Positions 8,562 to 16,596 of a stretch of DNA of 64,000 nt are shown piece after piece. The stretch's first letter is position 1, and every line of letters starts with the position of its first letter. The notes beneath the pieces were generated by a model. It did no database searches and was not told the origin of the DNA. It saw only the letters and a list, made by a program, of their open reading frames with translations. Source of the DNA: Streptomyces sp. TLI_053 (GTDB lineage: Bacteria > Actinomycetota > Actinomycetes > Streptomycetales > Streptomycetaceae). The translations under genes were made by a program, and so were the position numbers. The DNA is taken from positions 4,610,001-4,674,000 of the forward strand of contig NZ_LT629775.1 of assembly GCF_900105395.1 (NCBI RefSeq). The letters run 5' to 3'.

Positions 8562-9320
8562 CTCGCCCCCTTCGGGCTGGTGCGGGTTGTCGTTGCTGAC
8601 GATCGTCCCGGGAAGACCCGAGAACGACGAGCGTACGTGAATCGGGATGTTGTAGCGGCGCGCGTACTCCACACAGCGGTCGAGCAGCACCTTGGAACCG
8701 GACGAGGCCAGCTCCAGCATGTCCTCGTAGGCGATCCAGTCGATCTTGCGAGCCTTCTTCACCACGCGCGGGTCGGCGGTGAACACGCCGTCCACGTCGG
8801 TGTAGATCTCGCAGACCTCGGCCTTGAGGGCGGCGGCGAGGGCGACGGCGGTGGTGTCCGAGCCGCCCCGGCCGAGCGTGGTGATGTCCTTGCTCGACTG
8901 CGAGACGCCCTGGAAACCGGCCACGATCGCGATGTTGCCCTCGTCCAGGGCGGTGCGGATGCGGCCCGGCGTCACATCGATGATGCGCGCCTTGTTGTGG
9001 ACGGAGTCGGTGATGACGCCGGCCTGGCTTCCTGTGAACGACTGCGCCTCGTGGCCCAGGGATTTGATCGCCATGGCCAGCAGTGCCATGGAGATGCGCT
9101 CTCCAGCGGTCAGCAGCATGTCGAACTCGCGGCCGGCGGGGAGAGGTGACACCTGCTCCGCGAGTTCGATGAGCTCGTCCGTCGTGTCGCCCATCGCGGA
9201 CACCACGACGACGACCTCATGGCCGGCCTTCTTGGCGTCAACGATTCGACGGGCCACGCGCTTGATGCCCTCGGCATCCGCAACGGATGAGCCGCCGTAC
9301 TTCTGCACGACAAGGCCCAC
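8040..9320 (-). CDS. ask: Aspartate kinase (aspartokinase)
   Basis: 426 residues. It opens with the signature VVQKYGGSSVAD and has the kinase motifs VVVSAMGDTTD, FTGSQAGVITD and LGRGGSDTTAVALAA. The C-terminal ~170 residues contain two ACT domains (VTVVGVPDKPGEAARIF and ISLVGAGMRSNPGV) that bind feedback amino acids. It phosphorylates L-aspartate, the entry step to lysine/threonine/methionine and peptidoglycan diaminopimelate. The GTG at 9320 is chosen because GAGGAG lies 5 nt upstream and the family's first residues follow. It is translationally coupled to the downstream asd homologue through ATGA. Regulation is probably allosteric, possibly with leader control (see 9348-9384). Confidence 0.97.
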   Translation of the reverse strand: MGLVVQKYGGSSVADAEGIKRVARRIVDAKKAGHEVVVVVSAMGDTTDELIELAEQVSPLPAGREFDMLLTAGERISMALLAMAIKSLGHEAQSFTGSQAGVITDSVHNKARIIDVTPGRIRTALDEGNIAIVAGFQGVSQSSKDITTLGRGGSDTTAVALAAALKAEVCEIYTDVDGVFTADPRVVKKARKIDWIAYEDMLELASSGSKVLLDRCVEYARRYNIPIHVRSSFSGLPGTIVSNDNPHQPEGGEMEQAIISGVAHDTSEAKVTVVGVPDKPGEAARIFRAIADAEVNIDMVVQNVSAASTGLTDISFTLPKAEGQKAIDALERVREGIGYESLRYDDAIGKISLVGAGMRSNPGVTATFFEALSAAGVNIELISTSEIRISVVTRADDVNAAVQAVHSAFGLDSETDEAVVYGGTGR

Positions 9321-9347
9321 GTGCGCTCCTCGACTTGTGTCGTTTCC

Positions 9348-9384
9348 GGGGGCCCTCGGCCCCCGCACCCCCGGGTGGCGGGGG
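9348..9384 (-). promoter_or_regulatory. Mutually exclusive hairpins in the ask leader
   Basis: Reading the mRNA sense, CCCCCGC (9384-9378) can pair with GCGGGGG (9366-9360). The same G tract can instead pair in GGGGGCC (9364-9358) with GGCCCCC (9354-9348), 27 nt before the ask start. Two competing stems sharing one arm is the architecture of an attenuator. GC-rich DNA makes chance hairpins common, so this is only a candidate. Confidence 0.35.
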
Positions 9385-9677
9385 CTGTGCGGTCGGCGCC
9401 AGTCTACCGAGCGGGGGTGCCCCGACCTCCGCTTTCCATATGATGAGACACACGTTTCGGCAGGTGAGCGGGGGTGTGGATACCGCCACCGGCAGGTCTG
9501 CGGGCGGGCGGGCGCCGTTCCGGAGAATCGGCGGACGAAGGGGCGGCCGCCCCGGGGTTTTCCGTCGGTGGCCGGGAGTGAGGTTTCCGTCACACTCCCG
9601 TCCGCCGGGGCCCCGGGCGGCCGACGTCCCCGCCCTCCGCCTCCTCGCGCCCCCGGTCGCGCCAGGGGTCGACAGCC
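9385..9677. other. Intergenic region upstream of ask
   Basis: No gene is supported here. The region must hold the ask promoter. The only AT-richer patch is near 9437-9460 (tttccatatgatgagac), a possible -10 area for the minus strand. No clear -35 was identified. Confidence 0.4.
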
Positions 9678-10406
9678 CTAGTGGCCCAGGCCGAGCTCGG
9701 CCGCCATCAGGTCGCCCGCCTGCTGCTCCAGCTGCTCGTCGGTGAGCCCGTCGTTGTCCGTGTCCGCCCCGTCCGGCGCCGCCCCGATCGGGCTGTCCAG
9801 CCGGACGTGCGCGATCAGCGACTGCAGCGCCCGCAGGACGGCCGTGCAGGTCGTGCCCCAGTTGGACAGGTACGAGAACTGCCACCACCAGAGCGCCTCG
9901 CTGACCCGGCCCTCGCGGTAGTGGGTGAGCCCGTGCTGCAGCTCGCTCACCACCCCGGCCAGGTCGTCCGAGATCCGGAACGCGCTCGGCTTCTCCGGCG
10001 GCCCGTACGGGTCGAAGACCTCGTGGTAGACGTCGATCGGCGCGAGCAGCACCGCCAGCCGCTCCCGCAGCTGCTCGCCGTCCGGCTCCGGACCGGCGTC
10101 GGGCTCGAAGCGGTCCTCGGGGACGACGTCCTCGATGGCGCCCAGCCGGCCGCCGGCCAGCAGCAACTGCGAGACCTCCAGTAGGAGGAGGGAGACGGCG
10201 CTGCCGGGCTCGTCGCCCTTGGCGACCTCGGTCACCGAGAGCACGAAGCTCTCCACCGAGTCCGCGATCTGCACCGCGAAGTCGTCCGGCTCCGAGCCGT
10301 GGCCGTGCGTGTGCGGAGGACGCGGCACCTGCGCGGTGTCCCTGGCCTCCTCCGGCCCGGCCTGATGGGGCGCGTGTGGCTGCTGGTTGATCGTCCGGTC
10401 AGACAT
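9678..10406 (-). CDS. DUF5063 domain-containing protein
   Basis: 242 residues. A His/Pro-rich N-terminus (about 40 residues) is followed by a helical domain with FAVQIADSVESFVLSV, EVSQLLLAGGRL, YHEVFDPY and ALWWWQFSYLSNWGTTC, matching the actinobacterial DUF5063 family that regularly follows recR. Function is unknown. It is soluble with no signal peptide. Its ATG overlaps the recR stop by 8 nt, indicating one operon. The acidic C-terminus contains DTDNDG, resembling a calcium loop, though this may be chance. Confidence 0.82.
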   Translation of the reverse strand: MSDRTINQQPHAPHQAGPEEARDTAQVPRPPHTHGHGSEPDDFAVQIADSVESFVLSVTEVAKGDEPGSAVSLLLLEVSQLLLAGGRLGAIEDVVPEDRFEPDAGPEPDGEQLRERLAVLLAPIDVYHEVFDPYGPPEKPSAFRISDDLAGVVSELQHGLTHYREGRVSEALWWWQFSYLSNWGTTCTAVLRALQSLIAHVRLDSPIGAAPDGADTDNDGLTDEQLEQQAGDLMAAELGLGH

Positions 10407-10998
10407 CGAGCAGTCGTCTCCCTTCGAAGGCGCGACCGAGTGTGACCTCGTCCGCGTACTCCAGATCCCCGCCGACGGGCAGGCCGCTCGCCAGGCGGGT
10501 CACCTTCAGGCCCATCGGCTTGCAGAGCCGGGCCAGGTAGGTGGCGGTCGCCTCCCCCTCCAGATTGGGGTCGGTGGCCAGGATCAGCTCGGTGACGGTG
10601 CCGTCGGCGAGCCGTGCCAGCAGCTCCCTGATCCGCAGATCGTCCGGGCCGACGCCCTCGATCGGGCTGATCGCACCGCCCAGCACGTGGTAGCGGCCGC
10701 GGAACTCCCGGGTGCGCTCGATGGCGACGACGTCCTTGGGTTCCTCGACCACACAGATGACCGCGAGGTCGCGACGCGGGTCCAGGCAGACCCGGCACTG
10801 CTCGGCCTCCGCGACATTGCCGCAGACGGCGCAGAACCGGACCTTGTCCTTGACCTCCAGCAGCGCGTGCGCCAGCCGGCGGACGTCGACCGGGTCGGCC
10901 TGCAGGACGTGGAAGGCGATCCGCTGCGCGCTCTTGGGCCCGACGCCGGGCAGCCTGCCCAGTTCGTCGATCAGGTCCTGAACCACGCCCTCGTACAA
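10399..10998 (-). CDS. recR: Recombination mediator RecR
   Basis: 199 residues, the full family length. It has an N-terminal helix-hairpin-helix (LGRLPGVGPKSAQRIAFHVL), a four-Cys zinc finger (FCAVCGN...CRVC), and a TOPRIM domain (ICVVEEPKDVVAIE, then LATDPNLEGEATATYLARL). RecR works with RecO (and RecF) to load RecA on SSB-coated single-stranded DNA in gap repair. It sits in the usual dnaX-ybaB-recR order on the minus strand, with DUF5063 overlapping downstream. A 253-nt gap separates it from ybaB, so it may have its own promoter. Confidence 0.97.
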   Translation of the reverse strand: MYEGVVQDLIDELGRLPGVGPKSAQRIAFHVLQADPVDVRRLAHALLEVKDKVRFCAVCGNVAEAEQCRVCLDPRRDLAVICVVEEPKDVVAIERTREFRGRYHVLGGAISPIEGVGPDDLRIRELLARLADGTVTELILATDPNLEGEATATYLARLCKPMGLKVTRLASGLPVGGDLEYADEVTLGRAFEGRRLLDV

Positions 10999-11251
10999 CG
11001 TCGCGCCTTCCCTCGGGTTGGACCGGTGGCACCCGCGCGGGGTGCTCCGGTGCCATCATCCAACGAATCGGACGCCGGGCGCACCGCCCGACGCCCGACT
11101 CCCGCATTAATCACACAGGTCCGTTGTCCGAACTCCGGACCCGACCGTCCGCCCCGTACGCTCCGGTGCCCCGGTCGGTACCCGCTGTCACGGCCGGGCC
11201 GTCACGCGGGACGACACAGGCGGGCCGTCACCGCCACGGGCGGGGTCACCG

Positions 11252-11590
11252 TCAGAACGGCAGGCCCGGGATCCCGCCGCCGAGGCCCTGGGTCAGCGGG
11301 CCCATCCGCTCGGCCTGCATCTTCTGCGCGGCCTGATTGGCGTCCCGGACGGCCGCCAGGACGAGGTCGGCCAGCGTCTCGGTGTCCTCCGGGTCGACGG
11401 CGGCCGGGGCGATGGTCAGCGCCACCAGCTCGCCGGAACCGGTCACCGTCGCCTCGACCAGGCCACCGCCCGCCGATCCGCTCACCTTGGCCTCGGCCAG
11501 CTCCTGCTGTGCCTGGGCGAGGTCCTGCTGCATCTTCTGCGCCTGCTTGAGCAGCGCCTGCATGTTGGGCTGGCCACCACCGGGAAACAC
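11252..11590 (-). CDS. YbaB/EbfC nucleoid-associated protein
   Basis: 112 residues from GTG 11590 with AAGGAG 6 nt upstream. It has the family pattern: helical NMQALLKQAQKMQQDLAQAQ, then a beta sheet (VEATVTGSGELVALTIAP, including the conserved G-x-G turn), then DLVLAAVRDANQAAQKM. YbaB proteins are small dimeric DNA-binding proteins associated with the nucleoid. It lies between dnaX and recR as in most bacteria. Confidence 0.95.
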   Translation of the reverse strand: MFPGGGQPNMQALLKQAQKMQQDLAQAQQELAEAKVSGSAGGGLVEATVTGSGELVALTIAPAAVDPEDTETLADLVLAAVRDANQAAQKMQAERMGPLTQGLGGGIPGLPF

Positions 11591-11648
11591 GGCTCACTCC
11601 TTGCGTTCGGTCCGCTCCTGCATCGTCCTCGACGAGCCTACGTGCTGC

Positions 11649-13901
11649 TCAGTTGCCACCGTGCCGGATCTCCTCCAGCACCGTGGCCCCCAGCTCGCGG
11701 ATGATCAGCTCCTGGCCGGAGAACACGTCCTCGTTCAGATCGGGGTCGTCCTCCTCCGGCACGTCGTCCTCCGGGGCCACCCCCTGCGCCGGGTACGCCG
11801 ACGACGACGGCGGCGGTGCCTGGACGGGCGGCGGCACCGGAGCGGCGGGCGCCGGGGTCGGCGCGGCGACCGGGCGGGGCGCCGGAGCGGGCGCGGCGAC
11901 GGGAGCCGGCACGACGGGCGCCGTCTGGGGCGCGGGCGCCGCCGGACGCGCCGGTGGGGCACCCCAGCCGCCCCCACCGCCACCACTGCCGCTCGGGGCC
12001 GTGGCGCCACCGGAACCGCCACCGGGGCCACCCGCGCCGCCGGACGGGTCGACGATGCACTCGATCCGCCAGTCCACGCCGAGCGCGTCGGCCAGCGCGG
12101 CCCGCAGCACGTCGTCGCTGTTGCTGCTCACGAAGCTGTCGCGGGCACCCGCGTTGATGAACGAGACCTGGAGCACGCTGCCGTCGAATCCGGCCACCTG
12201 GCCGTTCTGGCTGAGCAGGATCCAGGTGAACCGGCGCCGGTTCTTCACCGCCTCCAGGATCTGCGGCCACAGCTGCCGGACCTGGCCCGCACCCTGCTGC
12301 GCCGCCGCCGACGGCTGCCCGCCGGGCGCCGGAGCGGGGACGGGAGCCGGCGCGGGCGCGGCCGGAGCGGCCACCGGAGCGGGCTGCACGGGGGCGGGCG
12401 CGGCCACGGGGGCCGGGGCCGCCGCCGCGGGCGCCTCCCCGGCGGGCGGGAAGCTCCGCTTGATCGGCCACGCCCCGGGCGCCGGGCCGGCCGGCTGCGC
12501 GGGAGCGGGGGCCGGGGCGGGCGTCGGCTGCACCGGCGCCGACGGCACGACCTGCGGCATCTCGGCGACCGTCGGCACCACCGCCGGCGCCTGCACCGCC
12601 GGTGCCGTCGGCGGTGCGACCGCCGCCGCCACCGGACCACCGACCGGGGCGACACCGGCCGGGGCGACACCGACCGGGGCGACACCGGCCGGGACGACAC
12701 CGCCGGGCACGGCGAAGCCACCGGCCCCGGCGAAGCCACCGCTCGCGGCCCGCCGCTCCAGCTTGTCCAGCCGCGCCTGCAACGACAGCTCGTCGCTGTA
12801 GGCGCCCGGCAGCATCACCCGGGCACAGATCAGCTCCAGCTGGAGCCGGGGCGCCGCGTTGCCGCGCATCTCCGTCAGCCCGGTGTTGACGAGGTCCGCC
12901 GCCCGGCTCAGCTCCGCCGCCCCGAACGCGTCCGCCTGCGCCTGCATCACCGCGATCCGGTCGGCCGGGGCGTCGATCAGCCCCTTCTCCCCCGCGTCCG
13001 GCACGGTGGCGAGGATCACCAGGTCACGCAGCCGCTCCAGCAGGTCCGCGACGAACCGGCGCGGGTCGTGACCGCCCTCGACCACCCGGTCGACCACCTG
13101 GAAGACCGTCGCCCCGTCGTGCGCGGCGAACGCGTCCACCACCTCGTCCAGCAGCGCCGAGTCCGTGTACCCGAGCAGCGACGTGGCCATCCCGTACGTC
13201 ACACCACCCTCGGCGGCGCCGGCCAGCAGCTGGTCCATCACCGACATCGAGTCACGCACCGAACCGGCGCCCGACCGCACCACCAGCGGGAACACGGAGT
13301 CCTCGACCTGGATCCCCTCCCGGCCGCACACCTCCGCCAGATAGTCGCGCAGTGTGCCGGGCGGCACCAGCCGGAACGGGTAGTGGTGGGTCCGGGACCG
13401 GATCGTCCCGATCACCTTCTCCGGCTCGGTGGTGGCGAAGATGAACTTCAGGTGCTCCGGCGGCTCCTCCACCACCTTCAGCAGCGCGTTGAAGCCGGCC
13501 GAGGTCACCATGTGCGCCTCGTCCAGGATGAAGATCTTGTACCGGCTGTGCACCGGCGCGAAGAACGCCCGCTCGCGGAGGTCCCGCGCGTCGTCCACAC
13601 CACCGTGCGAGGCCGCGTCGATCTCGATCACGTCGATCGACCCGGGCCCGCCCGTGGCGAGGTCCGTGCAGGACTGGCACTCACCGCACGGCGTGGGCGT
13701 CGGCCCCTGCTCGCAGTTCAGACAGCGGGCCAGGATGCGGGCGCTCGTCGTCTTGCCGCAGCCGCGCGGGCCGCTGAACAAGTACGCGTGGTTGACCCTG
13801 TTGTTGCGCAGGGCCTGCTGGAGCGGAGCGGTCACGTGATCCTGCCCGATGACCTCCGCGAAGGTCTCCGGGCGGTAGCGGCGGTACAGGGCTAGGGACA
13901 C
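11649..13901 (-). CDS. dnaX: DNA polymerase III gamma/tau subunit
   Basis: 750 residues. The AAA+ clamp-loader module opens with ALYRRYRPETFAEVIGQ. It has Walker A GPRGCGKTT, a four-Cys zinc module (CLNCEQ...CGECQSC), Walker B with LDEAHM, and the sensor motif IRSRTHHYPF. About 380 residues of module are followed by a long Pro/Ala/Val-rich linker, a tau-like domain (LWPQILEAVKNRRRFTWILL) and an acidic C-terminus. It loads the beta clamp at the replication fork. GTG 13901 is chosen because family sequence starts there; the only upstream in-frame start is TTG. The SRP RNA gene lies upstream on the same strand. Confidence 0.96.
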   Translation of the reverse strand: MSLALYRRYRPETFAEVIGQDHVTAPLQQALRNNRVNHAYLFSGPRGCGKTTSARILARCLNCEQGPTPTPCGECQSCTDLATGGPGSIDVIEIDAASHGGVDDARDLRERAFFAPVHSRYKIFILDEAHMVTSAGFNALLKVVEEPPEHLKFIFATTEPEKVIGTIRSRTHHYPFRLVPPGTLRDYLAEVCGREGIQVEDSVFPLVVRSGAGSVRDSMSVMDQLLAGAAEGGVTYGMATSLLGYTDSALLDEVVDAFAAHDGATVFQVVDRVVEGGHDPRRFVADLLERLRDLVILATVPDAGEKGLIDAPADRIAVMQAQADAFGAAELSRAADLVNTGLTEMRGNAAPRLQLELICARVMLPGAYSDELSLQARLDKLERRAASGGFAGAGGFAVPGGVVPAGVAPVGVAPAGVAPVGGPVAAAVAPPTAPAVQAPAVVPTVAEMPQVVPSAPVQPTPAPAPAPAQPAGPAPGAWPIKRSFPPAGEAPAAAAPAPVAAPAPVQPAPVAAPAAPAPAPVPAPAPGGQPSAAAQQGAGQVRQLWPQILEAVKNRRRFTWILLSQNGQVAGFDGSVLQVSFINAGARDSFVSSNSDDVLRAALADALGVDWRIECIVDPSGGAGGPGGGSGGATAPSGSGGGGGGWGAPPARPAAPAPQTAPVVPAPVAAPAPAPRPVAAPTPAPAAPVPPPVQAPPPSSSAYPAQGVAPEDDVPEEDDPDLNEDVFSGQELIIRELGATVLEEIRHGGN

Positions 13902-13983
13902 ACCCCCGACGATATCGGGACGGACCGACAAACGCGTCGCCCCTCGGCCCCCCGCGCCCCACCGGCCCCCGGGAACGCAAAGA

Positions 13984-14072
13984 CCCCCCGTGCACCCGCC
14001 AGAGCCCTCCTACCCTTGCTGCCTTCCGGCCCTGGGGGGATTCAGAGAGATAACGCCACACGAGGGGCTGGC
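13984..14072 (-). ncRNA. ffs: Small signal recognition particle RNA (4.5S-like)
   Basis: On the minus strand the conserved apical domain GGGCCGGAAGGCAGCAAGGG is present, with the GGAA tetraloop and the asymmetric AGCA loop that binds Ffh. The flanks pair as one long rod (CCCCTCGTGT near the 5' end with GCACGGGG near the 3' end). Bacterial small SRP RNAs beside dnaX are known in streptomycetes. Ends are estimated from the limits of base pairing. Confidence 0.93.
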
Positions 14073-14186
14073 CCCAACACTACCGGATCCCGGGCCCACC
14101 CCTCCACCACCACCCCGTCCCACCATCCGCAGGCCACCCCCACCCCCTACCTGCGAGATACGTGGTCGCGACCACCCCAAAACATG

Positions 14187-14192
14187 TACTAA
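14187..14192 (+). promoter_or_regulatory. Possible -10 element of the tRNA-Ser promoter
   Basis: TACTAA ends 10 nt before the tRNA 5' end, a suitable place for a -10 hexamer. A weak -35 (TGGTCG near 14163) has an 18-nt spacer. This is positional inference. Confidence 0.35.
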
Positions 14193-14202
14193 GCTCTCCC
14201 AC

Positions 14203-14290
14203 GGAGGATTCGCCTAGAGGCCTAGGGCGCACGCTTGGAAAGCGTGTTGGGATAAAACCCTCACGAGTTCGAATCTCGTATCCTCCGCCA
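14203..14290 (+). tRNA. tRNA-Ser (anticodon GGA), CCA encoded
   Basis: The acceptor stem GGAGGAT / ATCCTCC closes, followed by discriminator G and encoded CCA. The anticodon loop CTTGGAAAG gives GGA. The long variable arm typical of tRNA-Ser is present, and the T arm has GTTCGAATC. The variable arm reads GGGATAAAACCC, while the two displaced copies downstream have GGGGGCAACCCC-type arms. This suggests that the 3' half now in place came from an integrated element. It is the integration target of the islands to its right. Confidence 0.95.
14235..14289 (+). repeat. Attachment site copy 1 (attL), 3' part of tRNA-Ser
   Basis: This 55-nt block, from the anticodon loop to the CC of the tRNA end, recurs at 25031-25085 and 30043-30097. 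Copy 1 differs from copy 2 at four positions, all in the variable arm. It marks the left boundary of the first integrated element. Confidence 0.88.
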
Positions 14291-14291
14291 G

Positions 14292-14333
14292 GCCAGAGGG
14301 CCCGGACCGCTTGCGCGGTCCGGGCCCTCTGGC
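14292..14333 (+). terminator. tRNA-Ser terminator hairpin
   Basis: A perfect 19-bp stem (14292-14310 with 14315-14333) with a TTGC loop directly after the tRNA CCA, followed by GTTCCCC. Analogous hairpins follow both displaced tRNA copies. Confidence 0.8.
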
Positions 14334-14340
14334 GTTCCCC

Positions 14341-14358
14341 GTCTCAGCTTCCGTCTCA
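14341..14358 (+). promoter_or_regulatory. Paired GTCTCA boxes, element-1 left arm
   Basis: GTCTCA occurs at 14341 and 14353, exactly 12 bp apart. The same pair with the same spacing lies at 24917/24929 and 29929/29941, always inside an element end. They are probable arm-type integrase or accessory-factor sites. Confidence 0.55.
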
Positions 14359-14480
14359 CTGGGTGTTTCGCTGCTGGATGAGGTAGTTGCTCCCCCTTCA
14401 GGGGCCTGCCTGGGGTGTTACCTGTGGCAGCTCAGGGGCTGGTGTGATGGGAGTGGAGTGGGTGCACGAGAGTCCGCCCG
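14359..14480. other. Element-1 left-end spacer
   Basis: No supported gene. The region joins the paired boxes to the probable IS left end and contains small inverted repeats such as CCCCCTTCAGGGG. Confidence 0.4.
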
Positions 14481-15460
14481 GATAGCCCTTTTTCGTCCTG
14501 TCTCATCCCAGGACGCCGGGCTGTACCGGTTTTTCCTGCCGGCGGCCGCAGCCTCTGGGCAGGAGCCAAGTTCTGCAGTATGCCGTCATCATGACGGACC
14601 GTCGGCCGTATCCGAGTGACCTGTCCGATGCCCGCTGGGCACTTGTCGAGCCCACCCTGACCGCCTGGCGCCAGGCCCGCACCGCGAGAGCCCTCGCGTT
14701 CGGCCGACCGCCCGAGCACGACCTGCGCGATCTGCTGGACGCGATCCTCTACGTCGACCGCACCGGCATCCCCTGGCGCTACCTTCCGCACGACTACCCG
14801 CTCTGGGAGACCGCCTACGCCTACTTCGCCCGCTGGCAGAAGGACGGCCTGTTCGAGCAGCTCAACGGCTTACTTCGGCGACTGGTCCGCGCCGCGGAGG
14901 GCCGAGCCCCGGAGCCGACGGCCTGCATCCTCGACTCGCAGAGCGTGAAGACCTCCACGAACGTCCCCGCCGCGGGCCAGGGCATCGACGCCGCGAAGAA
15001 GATCGTGGGAAGGAAACGCGGCATCGTCACCGACACGATCGGGCTGCTGCTTGCGGTCTTGGTCACCGCCGCGAGCGTCCAGGACGGCACCGCCGGACGG
15101 CAGTTGCTGACCCGGGTCGCAGCCGAGCACCCCACCGTCCGCAAGGCCTGGGCCGACATGGGCTACAAGAACACCGTCATCGAACACGGCGCCACCCTGG
15201 GCATCGACCTCGAGATCGTCCGCCGCGACCCCGCGACCAGGGGATTCGTCGTCCAGCCCCGCCGCTGGGTCGTCGAGCGCACCCTCGGCTGGCTCATGAG
15301 CCACCGCCGCCTCACCCGCGACTACGAAGCCCTCCCGGCCCGCTCCGAAGCCATGATTCATATCGCGATGATCAGCCTCATGACCCGCCGACTCACCGGC
15401 GAAACCACCCCTACCTGGCGCGGAACATGAGCCTCGGGATCAGGGATGAAACGCCCAATC
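14481..15460 (+). mobile_element. IS5-family insertion sequence (ends tentative)
   Basis: The transposase gene is flanked by imperfect terminal inverted repeats. The left end is GATAGCCCTTTTTCGTCCTG at 14481. The right end, read inward, is GATTGGGCGTTTCATCCCTG near 15460. The right end touches the integrase stop. A target duplication was not identified, so the exact ends are uncertain. Confidence 0.6.
14591..15430 (+). CDS. IS5-family DDE transposase
   Basis: 279 residues, a complete one-frame transposase of the type common in Streptomyces. The N-terminal block is RRPYPSDLSDARWALVEP. The DDE residues are apparent in ILDSQSVKTS, ADMGYKN and RRWVVERTLGWLMSHRR, the last giving the glutamate of the Y-R-E signature region. 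It catalyses cut-and-paste movement of the surrounding element. The gene includes a TTA leucine codon in the LNGLLRRL segment, rare in this genome. It looks intact. Confidence 0.93.
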   Translation: MTDRRPYPSDLSDARWALVEPTLTAWRQARTARALAFGRPPEHDLRDLLDAILYVDRTGIPWRYLPHDYPLWETAYAYFARWQKDGLFEQLNGLLRRLVRAAEGRAPEPTACILDSQSVKTSTNVPAAGQGIDAAKKIVGRKRGIVTDTIGLLLAVLVTAASVQDGTAGRQLLTRVAAEHPTVRKAWADMGYKNTVIEHGATLGIDLEIVRRDPATRGFVVQPRRWVVERTLGWLMSHRRLTRDYEALPARSEAMIHIAMISLMTRRLTGETTPTWRGT

Positions 15461-16481
15461 AGTCGGCCGTTTCCGGCGTCCGTCCAGCAACCGTGGCGGG
15501 CTGCCCCCAGAGGAGAGCGCCGATCTTCTCTGCCGTCTCCTCCAGCATCGGGTCCGTCACGTGCTGGTAGCGCTTGGCCATCGAGGCGGACGACCAGCCC
15601 ATGATGGCCATCACGATCCGCTCCGGGACCTTCAGGAGGAGCAGCACCGTCCCGGCCGTGTGCCGGGCGTCGTGCAGCCGGGCCTCCCTCACTCCTGCGG
15701 CCACGAGGATGTCCTTCCACTCGTGGTAGTCGGTGTTCGGGTTGAGCGGCTCCCCCGTGGGCGAGGCGAATACGTAGTCCTTCTCCGCCCAGAGTTGCCG
15801 GGCGAGTCCCCTCTCCCGCGCCCGGTCCTCCTTGTGCTTGCGGAATAGCCGCAGCAGTTCGTCCGGGAGCGCGATGAGGCGGCGGCCGACGCGGGACTTG
15901 GTGTCCTTGGTCTCGCGGCCGGACCTGGATTCGCTGCTTGCAGCCCGGCCTTGCGTCCGCAGTCGCCGCCGCAGCCGCGCGCGTACTTGGGCCGCAGTCG
16001 CCCCCCGGCGCAGGCGGATGACTCCGCGTTCCAGGTCCGCGTCGGCCCACTTCATGCCGAGGGCTTCCCCCTGCCGCAGGCCGAGGGTGAGGGCGATCGC
16101 CCATCGGGCCGTGTGCCGGCGGCGGCCGACCTCCAAGAGGATCTTCTGCGTCTCCTCTACCGAGTAGGACTCGATCTCGTCCTCGTCGATCCGGGGTGCC
16201 TTGGCGTCCTTGGCGACGTTGATAGCCAGGTGGCGGCGGCGCATCGCCTCACCGAGGGCCACCCGGATGGTGCGGCGAGCTTGGTGAGCGGTGGCGGGCT
16301 TGCTGCCGTTGTCTTGAATCTTCTTGTAGAAGCGCTCCAGGTGCTCGGGTTCCAGCTCGTCCGACAGCTTCGGCACCTTCGGCGGGCCGAGCGAGCGCAC
16401 GGCCTCGCTGCCACCTTCCCGCCAGGCCCGTCGCCAGCGCTTCACCGAGCGCTCGCTCACACGCAGATCCCGCGCGATCAC
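15459..16481 (-). CDS. Tyrosine recombinase (integrase) with N-terminus replaced by IS630 transposase sequence
   Basis: 340 residues. Residues from about 44 on are a tyrosine recombinase: a SAM-like core-binding segment (EHLERFYKKIQDNGSKPATAHQ), then the catalytic domain with Arg136 (LGLRQGEALG), His270-x-x-Arg273 (HDARH) and Tyr305 (AKRYQHV). It should catalyse integration at the adjacent tRNA-Ser site. The first ~41 residues instead match an IS630-family transposase helix-turn-helix (RVSERSVKRWRRAWREGG...). The usual AP2-like arm-binding domain is therefore absent. The fusion is in frame. Function in excision is doubtful. The IS5 insertion abuts its stop. Confidence 0.85.
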   Translation of the reverse strand: MIARDLRVSERSVKRWRRAWREGGSEAVRSLGPPKVPKLSDELEPEHLERFYKKIQDNGSKPATAHQARRTIRVALGEAMRRRHLAINVAKDAKAPRIDEDEIESYSVEETQKILLEVGRRRHTARWAIALTLGLRQGEALGMKWADADLERGVIRLRRGATAAQVRARLRRRLRTQGRAASSESRSGRETKDTKSRVGRRLIALPDELLRLFRKHKEDRARERGLARQLWAEKDYVFASPTGEPLNPNTDYHEWKDILVAAGVREARLHDARHTAGTVLLLLKVPERIVMAIMGWSSASMAKRYQHVTDPMLEETAEKIGALLWGQPATVAGRTPETAD

Positions 16482-16584
16482 GGATGTCCGCTCGCCCCGG
16501 CGAACCGCTCGCTGGCCGTCAACCGGATCCGCTCACGTTGCGCGTGCCGCTCCGCGGCCAGGCCCCTCTCTGCGCATACCGCAC
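16359..16584 (-). pseudogene. IS630-family transposase N-terminal remnant
   Basis: Starting at GTG 16584, the minus strand encodes an IS630-like start (VRYAQRG, then in a shifted frame GLAAERHAQRERIRLTASERFA). A further 1-nt shift leads into TSVIARDLRVSERSVKRWRR, which is fused to the integrase. At least two frameshifts separate the pieces. Only the first ~75 residues of the transposase remain. Confidence 0.7.
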
Positions 16585-16596
16585 ACCACCGGCATA

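Noticed and set aside
11337..13895. 852-residue plus-strand frame opposite dnaX
   Set aside because: Shadow of dnaX with His/Arg/Gly-rich nonsense sequence.
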